Of a DNA stretch of 55,165 nucleotides, positions 47,948 through 55,165 are shown one piece after another. Source of the stretch: Diplocarpon mali. Taxonomy: Eukaryota > Ascomycota > Leotiomycetes > Helotiales > Drepanopezizaceae. Location: contig JAENRP010000173.1 of assembly GCA_024741835.1 (NCBI GenBank), forward strand, positions 11,528 to 66,692, given 5' to 3'. The position numbers and the translations under genes were made by a program. The notes under the pieces were generated by a model. The model ran no database searches. It saw nothing but the letters and a program-made list of their open reading frames with translations, and was not told the DNA's origin. Within the stretch, counting starts at the first letter, position 1, and each line of letters begins with the position of its first letter.

Positions 47948-50400
47948 ATGGACACCAGCTATCTTTCCTCTCAGGTCTCGACAATTATCGGCCAACTACA
48001 CAGTCTCTTCGATGAGATTGGAGTAACCAGCCATGAACGTGAGAGCCGGGAGTCAGAGGCAAGTTATCCGGAATATACGGGTATGGAATTCAAGACTTAT
48101 AAAATCTTAGTTGTTCTCCGCGCTTTCCGAAACTCTTCACAATCAAGTACGAATGGTCGCCGCTGAGAAGAATGATTTGACAGACGAGGCCAAGCGTATC
48201 ATAACCACAATCAAACAAATGGACGCTTCGCTCGACGATAACAAGTCAAGGCACGAATATCAGTCAGAGAATGAGGAATTGAAGATCACATACCCATTGA
48301 CGCGCTGTTTACAGGGCTTAAAGGAGAAGCATCTTCAGATTTCCAAGTTACACAGAGAGCGATTCGAACAAGTCAAAAGTAAGATCATGACGAGGTGGCC
48401 TCCATTCGGCACTAAAAGATTACAGAACTCGTTGAAGCTCTTGAGTCATATTCATCCCACCTTGAACCCTCCTTTATCAAGATCACCCTACCTCCTACCT
48501 CTCCGGACGCCAGCATTCCACCTACGTTCGACCTGTCATCCACATATGTTACCGCCCTCGACGACGAATTCACACGAGTCTACGAAGAATACAACCGTCG
48601 GGTTGCAACTGTCAAAGCACTGTCGGAACACATTATTCAACTCTGGGCTGAGCTTGGCACACCCCAGGCCCAGACTGATGGAGCGATCGTCAAATTCTAC
48701 CGCGACTCGCCCGAACAGCTGGGTCTGCACGAGATCGACATCGCTCGGCTGAGATCAAAGCGAGACAAGCTTTCAGAAGAGAAGAAATCACGCGAGAAGA
48801 GGTTAAAAGACCTCAAGGCCACCGTTGAAGGATTATGGGACCGCCTGGGAGTGGAGGAGCATGAGAGAAAGAAGTTTTGTAACAGCAATCGGGGATGTGG
48901 CGTGCGCCAGATTAATGAGTTCGAAGATGAACTGTCAAGGCTCAACGAACTCAAGCGACAAAACCTCCACTTGTTCGTTGAGGACGCTCGATACAAGCTC
49001 CAGGAACTTTGGGATGGACTGTACTTCTCAGAGGAAGAAATGTTGGAATTTACCCCGGCATTCTCTGATGTCTATAGTGATGCATTACTCGAGGCCCACG
49101 AGCAGGAGATTGAACGACTAGAGGCATTGAAGGAACAGCGAGCCCCTACTCTCGCTCTCATCGATCAACATCGCTCTCTTGTCAAGGATCGTGATGATCT
49201 CCAGGCCTCAAGTCAAGATGCATCACGCTTACTTGGTCGTGGCCAAAAGGGAGAGAAGAGAGATCCCACACGTCTACTAAGAGAGGAAAAGATGAGGAAG
49301 CGGATCGCGAAGGATTTGCCAAAGGTCGCGTTGACCTTGAGAAAGGTAGGCTACCCTTCATGAATTATGAATAATCTACCCCACAAGGCTGAACCTTCAT
49401 GGATGCCACGCTCATTTCAATGATGTGTGTATACGGCTAACAATCTTGCCAGGTCTTGGAAAGATGGGAGGATGAATACGGCCGCCCATTTCTTGTTCAC
49501 GGAGAGAGATACCTCGATGAGCTCGAAGCTTCCGAAGCTAAGCCCGTTCCTGGTCCTCGATCGAAGACGCCTGCGGGTCCACCACCACCTGCTGTTAGAC
49601 CTCAAAAGTCCGCTCCACAAAGTCGGGGAGCAAACGGTGTGGTGAAGGCCCCGGCACCTAGATCCGGTGCTAAGACTCCTACTGCTGGCGGGACCCTGAG
49701 ACGACACCCCATCGCCAATGATTCCACTGCCAAATCTCCTTCGAAGATTCCTGCCAGAGCGCCCCTGTCCAGTCTCAACCATGGTGGTAATTATTCGCCA
49801 GAACGCCGTGCACAAGAGCCAAGCACTCTCCGCGGCAAGATGGGCCCGCCCCCGAGTAGAGCGAGAGCTCCTCCTCCAAAGATGAGAGACCTATTCGTCC
49901 CACCACCAGCCGTCACCCCGACTTCCGAGTCCCTTCAACGTTCTGAAAGCGTCGCCTCAAGCGTTGGTAGTGTACGTCACGTCACACCCGAGGATGCATT
50001 CTACGATGATGAGTTCTCGAAATCCCAGCGCAATGCCCGACCACAGTCCTACCACGAGCTGAAATCGTCTATGCACCAGATCGAACGAGGCATTCAGCCA
50101 TATCCACCCGCGCCCGCCAGTCGACAAATCTCCAATACTTCGAACAACACCACTGTGTCCGGCTCAGAGAATTGGCAAACGATTGAGGATGACTCGGAAC
50201 CCGAAGCAGACGCTAGCGATGCTTATTATGCAAAGCTTCGAGCTGCTCGCAGCAAACGCTCCACTCCCGAAGAGTACTCTCAAGGTGGCCAGCTAAAGAA
50301 ACAGAAGGGAATTCCACCATATAACAATCGGCCTGGACTGATAGATGCCCGAGTCATATCCGGTAGTGAAGCCAACTGGACCGACGAAGATGCGTTCTAG
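47948..50400 (+). CDS. ase1: Ase1/PRC1/MAP65 microtubule-bundling protein
   Basis: Crosslinks antiparallel microtubules at the spindle midzone in anaphase. Exons: 47948-48058, 48111-48378, 48426-49345 and 49453-50400, giving 748 residues. Intron 1 is GC-AG (GAG|GCAAGT...TTAG), which is required for the ESE-LFSALSETLHNQVR junction. Introns 2 and 3 are GT-AG (47 and 107 bp). Residues 1-about 330 are long helices for dimerisation and spectrin-like repeats. The conserved microtubule-binding core includes LQELWDGLYFSEEEM and, across intron 3, LRKVLERWEDEYGRPFLVHG. From about 455 on the tail is Pro/Ser/Arg-rich and disordered, with several SP/TP sites (KTPAGPP, KTPTAGG, KSPSKIP) that could be CDK targets. 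It ends SEANWTDEDAF. Confidence 0.95.
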
Positions 50401-51202
50401 TTTCCGGCTACTGAGTTTTATCCTGGAGATGTCGCGGACACTTTCAATTCTACTGCTGTTAGGTGTTAGCCCTGGGGCATGACATTCACGAGCGATGCTG
50501 ACGACGAAATGGCGGCCTGGATACCTCTTGGCGAACGAGCTGTGCGCGCAGGCTTTCTGCTTGACAAGTCGTTTCCTTTCATGTATTTGAATTTGATCTC
50601 TTCCTTTTCCGTATTCGATTACTCTACTTTGGAGCCAGACCATGCTGGTCTGGCTCCTTTGCGATTGCATCATCTGGTTTTGTGTGGTTGGAGTAAAAAA
50701 GACGACGGCCTGCGAAGAGGACGGGATGTATCAAGGCGTTTTGTAAGACCAGGTGCCTGACTGTCTGGATTAGTGAGGTAGGATTGAAATACAATATATA
50801 GAGCCGCTTTTCTATGAAAAGGCTAACGTACAGATGTGTTGACAATGTTTGACAGTTCCCTCTGCGACCCCTAGCGCTTCGCTTACTCCGGAAAGTGGGG
50901 TTGCTCACCTTTCACGTAAAGCTTCAACGTTGGACCTGTGCGTTTCGTATTTTCCATTCGATTGAACCAATTCCGGGCTCTTCTTACAGCTAAACTCTGT
51001 GAGATATAGGTGGTTATGCTTTTGAAAACTTTCTTTTGAGTGGCTTTTGTGCTTCATTTGAGCCTCTTCTCTCTGAGAGTAGTCAGCTAATAGCTGACTA
51101 GAAGAAGCTACCCCTATCCTCCGTTCCTCAAAGTTCAAGATCTGATGAATCTACCATCCATCCATCTACTTCACATAAGAGGATAAGTAGTTGACAGCAA
51201 GG
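50401..51202. other. Intergenic region, Ase1 3' UTR and GNAT promoter
   Basis: About 0.8 kb with no gene supported. A short frame on plus (50479-50760) is not convincing. No strong repeat is visible. Confidence 0.5.
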
Positions 51203-52054
51203 ATGGCGAGCAAGTGTCCAGGTGAGTCTCATGTGCCTGAGCTGCCCTAATATACGACTTCATATGTATTGGACCGTGGCTGACGTGGTTATCAGACACT
51301 TCGCTTGGCATATCCATAAGATTGGACGTGCCTGGCGGAGACTACTACCTCACCCCATTTCGAGAAGACGATATACAAGCCAACTATGAGTTGATGTCCC
51401 AGGACGCCATCCTCGACGAGCTCATAGGCGTGCCCAAACCGTGAGTCAGTCTCGACCCCCTCACACCCACGCCCCCCAGATCCCAACACCCACCCCAGGT
51501 ACACCCTCGCTCATGCCGAATCCTAGGTCATGACCCAGCTCTCGAACAGCGCGGCCCTGCTCCCCATCCCCACGGTCTCCGAGCGCAACGGCGCCTTCTT
51601 CTCCCCGTCGCCCCTCGCATGCGCCCAGATCCCGCTCCAGGTAATCCGCCACGGTAGTACCATGATCGGCTCTTGTGGACTCTCGCTCGCCAGCTACTCT
51701 CCGCAGCGCGTGGAGGTTGGGTACTGGCTGTCCCCGGCCTATCACGGGCAGCGCATCATGTACGCTGCGTGCCGGGCGCTGCTGCGGTACGCGGCCAACG
51801 AGTGGGGCGTCAGATGTGTGGAGGGGAGGGCGGATGGTGGGAATGAAAGGAGTGCGAGGATCATCGCGAGGCTGGCGTGGGAAGCGAGGGGGGCCGCGGA
51901 AGGGGAGGTGCAGTGCGTGATGGGGGTAGAGAAGTGGCCGGAGAATAAGAAAGGGGGTGGCGAGAGGGTGGTGAGGAGATGGGATTGGACTGTTGAGCCG
52001 GAGGAGGGGTGGGAGTGTGAAAGTACGGGGGAGGGTGGGTTGATTGAGGCGTGA
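51203..52054 (+). pseudogene. GNAT-family N-acetyltransferase with an in-frame TAG
   Basis: Would transfer acetyl from acetyl-CoA to an unknown small amine or protein substrate. Exons: 51203-51221, 51296-51440 and 51499-52054, with introns of 74 and 58 bp, both starting GTGAGT and ending CAG. The spliced frame runs MASKCPD...YYLTPFREDDIQANYELM...YTLAHAES, then TAG at 51524-51526, then continues in the same frame VMTQLSNSAALLP to the end. In related fungal GNATs I expect Trp at this spot (AESW). The acetyl-CoA core follows: VEVGYWLSPAYHGQRIM and GNERSARIIARLAW, though the usual second Gly of the Q/R-x-x-G-x-G/A loop is Arg. No alternative splice removes the stop. A shorter product from the ATG at 51530 would keep the core but lose the first strands. 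Possible sequencing error, read-through or recent pseudogene. Confidence 0.75.
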
Positions 52055-53490
52055 GGGCCATCATTATGTTCCTTGCTTTGTTGTACTGTTATCCGACAAA
52101 AGCAGACATTGGTGTGGGGGATGCGGAGGGGGGTTTCGGGAAGAGGACGTGTGCTTTTGACCAAGTCCTTTGTCTATCCAGCTCCTTGTAGACTTCCCGT
52201 ACCTCTCTAACCCCTTCTCCACCAGACTACACCCCGTAAGATACGATATTAGCCGACTGATACTAGTCCTCCGCCCTACCTACACCAAAACATAGCGTTT
52301 CGTACCTTTTCCCGCTAGCAAACGGCCTCTTAAAGAGACTCTGATCGTCGAAACTTGCAAGTACCTCTCTCAGGAAACATACAATAAAAACGACTCTAAC
52401 ACGGAAGTACCTACACGCGCCCAAGCCAACGAGCTCTGCAAACGCATGTGGCCAGACGCCGCGTCCCGAGACCGACTACCGCTCTACCTGCCCGTACCTC
52501 GAAGCAACTCAACACCCTCACACTCCAACGATCTCGAGATGCAGCTGCAGTCCGCTCACACTGCCGCCCGAACGGCTCTCGACCCTCACTTCCATCGAAC
52601 GCCTTACCGATCCGATCTCAGCCGGCGGTGGCCGTGTGTCGCCTACTCCTCTGCCTCGGCCGTCGGAGATATCGAAGAGACCCCTCGCGGAGGACTCAGA
52701 CCAACGAGTAGCACCTGAGCGCCCCTCCTCGTCGGAATCCCTGCAGACTCCTCCCGTCCCGTACCCGGCTCTCCACAGGTCAGGTCGAGCTGCAGATATA
52801 TACATACGCATAAGAACCGGGGGACCGATGCTGAAGCCGAGGCTGAAAGGCTGGAGCTGACCTCGGAAATAGACACTAGACCCTCTCCCACTCCGTGCTA
52901 GATCTCCATCTCTTCCTACCTTGACACTACCATCTGAATCTCTCCCCAGTATTCATCCCTGCCTTGCGTGCCGGGGGAGAGAGTCGGAGGGAAAATTTAT
53001 CCCCTGCCTACCACCTACCACCTACCACTTACCACTTACCACTTACCACTTACCACTTACCATTTACCACTTAACGTCTAACCCCCCTATTCCGCCCACC
53101 TCGCTTAATTCTAACACTTGATACTTACCACTTGATAATTCTATATTGCATCAACTTATATATACGATATTATAGGTTCTGATTTTCCTTTTGATTAGGA
53201 TTCGATAGGTATAAGTTAATGCTCTTGAGCTATAATTTGAGCCTCTTCCATAGTATGTGTTATTGCAAACTTCAAGTCTGGACTAGACTGAACCTTCCTC
53301 TTTTTCTTTGGCCTTTAGTGCTCTATTCTCTATTCTCATTTCTAGCTCTTCAATCTTTATATTTGCCTCTCTTACTCCGTACCCCTTCTTATCAGTTCCC
53401 TTTATACCTTTCCTAAAGGCAAACGTTAAGCCGCGAGTTGGTTATATAACCCCCTACTTAAATTCCGAATCTGTACGTATAGGTCTTTCC
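52055..53490. other. Intergenic region with a minisatellite, turning AT-rich
   Basis: No gene is supported in this 1.4 kb. The first part is GC-rich and C/T-skewed; after about 53100 the sequence becomes AT-rich and full of stops. Short frames near 52446-52860 have repetitive, Arg/Ser/Pro-rich composition and no domain. Confidence 0.5.
53007..53073 (+). repeat. 7-bp minisatellite (TTACCAC unit)
   Basis: About nine tandem units, first as CTACCAC and then as TTACCAC, with one TTACCAT variant. They sit at the border between GC-normal DNA and the AT-rich block. The unit differs from the usual fungal telomere repeat TTAGGG. Confidence 0.9.
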
Positions 53491-53499
53491 TAAGCTTTG

Positions 53500-54200
53500 G
53501 AGTCTGTACTTTAACTAAAGCACTAGAGACCTTCATATTTTACACCAGCGTCTCCTAAGGCCTTGGAGGAGTTGACCTGTCGATTTGTTACTGTTTTCTA
53601 ATAGCAAAGGGCTTATTAAAGACCTGGCGATAGATAACAGCCATAGGCCTAGAGTTCTCTAACCTGACTTAACATGAAAAGGTGTAATACTCTCTTCATG
53701 TAGTTCTTGGTAGTACACGAGAAATCTGCGCTTGTCAAGTAGTATGGAATCGATTAAACAACTCAACTTCTGCAGCTCTTCTCGGTAGGCATCCTTAAGT
53801 ATAAAGAAAACCGTCAAATCCAAAGGTTATAAGAGGTAGGTATTCTATTTAAGGAACCTTTAAAGGAATTCTATAGTCGTATAGCTCCTATAGCTGTCTA
53901 AAGTAAACAGTCGTGCTGAATGATCATATAGTTACGTTGTAGAGTAAACACCCTCTTTAGCTACTCTGAAGCAGTATTATCAGTAGTCTACCCATTCTCA
54001 ACAGTAGTAAAGTGCTAGTCGTCGAATATTTGCAGCTGGGATAGAACCTAGTATAATTATACCGACTTTCCCTTGTAAATGACGTGTAGTGATATAGAAG
54101 CTACAGTTGCAAAGATATAGTCGACAATTACTATTCAAGTATATAACCCTTGCTATTTTCCTTCTGACTTACAAACTTCACCACTCTACAATACATTGAG
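53500..54200 (-). mobile_element. RIP-degraded pogo/Fot1-type DDE transposase relic
   Basis: Reading minus, fragments in order match a CENPB/pogo-like transposase. Around 54130-53900 are HVIYKGKSV, IFDD, HFTTVENG(stop)TTDNTASE(stop)LKRVF; here ENGW and SEWLKRVF of the family have TAG for Trp. Around 53840-53545 are YLL(stop)PLDLTVF, KDAYREELQKL, ITPFHVKSG(stop)RTLGLW and LLLENSNKSTGQLLQGLR; here LLQPLDL has TAA for Gln and GWRATGLW has TAG for Trp. At least one frame change lies between the blocks near 53850. All these stops fit C-to-T change at CpA on one strand or the other. The N-terminal part and the inverted repeats are not visible. The element is dead. Confidence 0.85.
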
Positions 54201-54876
54201 AATCTAGCCTTTTAGAATACCTACCTCGTCTATATTCTAGTATCATTTATCTAAAACAGCTCTAATTGCCGGAATACATAGTTTACACAACCAAGGCCTA
54301 ACAACTCTAGATCAAGCGCAAGCGATACATGTAGAATCAATGGATATCTGCCTCTTAGTCTTACGAACTAGATTCCGAGCTAAAAACCATACTATCCAGT
54401 ATTTACCAAGCGGTCTATACTCCCTTGAAAGAGCTAAGAGCCTTTCCCTACAGGTCCAGTCTGCGCATGCACAACTCTATAGCCAAGAGCCTCTCAATCC
54501 AAACTCCAATTAGTCAATCGATTCTCTACTACTATAAGTAACTTTGCAAGTGGCTAGCGGCTCCCCTATGTTTTTATGTTATTGCGTTGCGAGTGTGGAG
54601 AGTAGACCCTGGAATACCCTGCCAAGGACGTGCCTTTCGTTCAGACTTGCCATTTGCAATTTCATGAAGAGCATACACAACGTCATACTCTGTGTAATAA
54701 GGCTCTGTAATAAGAAAAAACCGTATGCCAAATTCAAAAGAAATAGATCAAGGAATCAAAGAGTAATTAATTATCAAAGTTGGAAAGTAGGAGTGGCGGT
54801 GAGTCAAGCGAGGGTGGGCGGAATGGGGAGTTAGACGTTACCACTTTCCTCAACTCCCGCTGTAGGGTCTTTGGTA

Positions 54877-54906
54877 ATATATATACATATGTACATATGT
54901 ACATAC
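54877..54906. repeat. AT-rich palindromic simple repeat
   Basis: Alternating TA followed by two ACATATGT-type palindromic units. Confidence 0.7.
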
Positions 54907-55119
54907 ACAAACTATGAGTCTTAGCAAGATGTAGTGATATATATCGACCTTGATCTTATTTTCTACACCATCCCATCCTATTCTATTTCCTTCTTTTCCC
55001 CCTCGCTTCTCCTTCTCAAGAGCCAGAGCCGAAGCACTAGTACCAAGGAAAAGAGGCCTGGCGAGGAATAACGTGCTTCTAACAGAAAAGTACAAGGAGA
55101 AAAGTGCATGCACAATTGG

Positions 55120-55165
55120 AAGGAGAAGGAGAAGAGGAAGGAGGAGAGAGAGAGAGAGAGAAGGG
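55120..55165. repeat. GA-rich microsatellite at window end
   Basis: GGAGAA units turning into an uninterrupted GA run that continues to near the last base. Confidence 0.8.

Larger units (their letters stand above)
54201..55165. other. AT-rich right end, no supported gene
   Basis: Probably includes the decayed N-terminal half of the transposon up to about 54530. Short frames beyond have no features. The sequence ends in a purine-rich GA tract. Confidence 0.45.

Overview
The window is nuclear DNA of a filamentous ascomycete (Pezizomycotina). Genes are split by short introns, mostly 44-75 bp, with fungal branch sites of the CTAAC type. The protein set is fungal: epsin, a Cdc31-type centrin, a Nup98-96 precursor, the Dsc1/Tul1 ligase, a two-domain FEX fluoride exporter, CSN5 and Ase1. 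A DDE transposase relic carries stop codons of the type left by repeat-induced point mutation (RIP). A class such as Leotiomycetes is possible but is only a guess. No bacterial, viral, CRISPR or gene-cluster system is present.

Layout: 1-3098 has no supported gene. 3099-4911 (+) is epsin. 5407-6205 (-) is centrin, divergent from 7253-13659 (+), the Nup98-96 precursor. 14987/15192-17036 (+) is a coiled-coil membrane protein I do not recognise. 17037-20532 is a long gap. 20533-23160 (-) is the Dsc1 RING ligase, divergent from 23431-23798 (+), an HSBP1-like protein. 24055-25202 (-) is an ER protein disulfide isomerase. 27406-29308 (-) is a secreted S28 peptidase. 30832-32499 (-) is FEX, divergent from 32923-33773 (+), a uracil phosphoribosyltransferase. 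34569-35275 (-) is a Sec2-domain protein. 37469-38074 (-) is an unrecognised reading frame with one internal TAG. 39330-40014 (-) is ribosomal protein eL32. 41960-43392 (-) is a Ydj1-type DnaJ, divergent from 43704-45858 (+), mitochondrial glutamyl-tRNA synthetase. 46296-47443 (-) is CSN5, divergent from 47948-50400 (+), Ase1/MAP65. 51203-52054 (+) is a GNAT acetyltransferase broken by a TAG. The right end is AT-rich and holds a decayed pogo/Fot1-type transposase at about 53.5-54.2 kb.

The genes are mostly core eukaryotic functions (endocytosis, spindle pole and spindle, nuclear pore, ER and Golgi quality control, translation) and do not form one pathway. The most unusual signals are in RNA processing. 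Of about 40 introns I could place, three have a donor that is not GT, each forced by reading frame and family alignment: GA-AG in eL32, GC-AG with a weak GCACGT donor in the mitochondrial GluRS, and a standard GC-AG in Ase1. Other points are a DnaJ intron whose retention would swap the farnesylated CAQQ end for another tail, a Thr-type autoproteolysis site in Nup98-96, and two loci broken by a single RIP-compatible TAG. All exon borders were set by eye from reading frame, splice signals and family knowledge; no transcript data were available.
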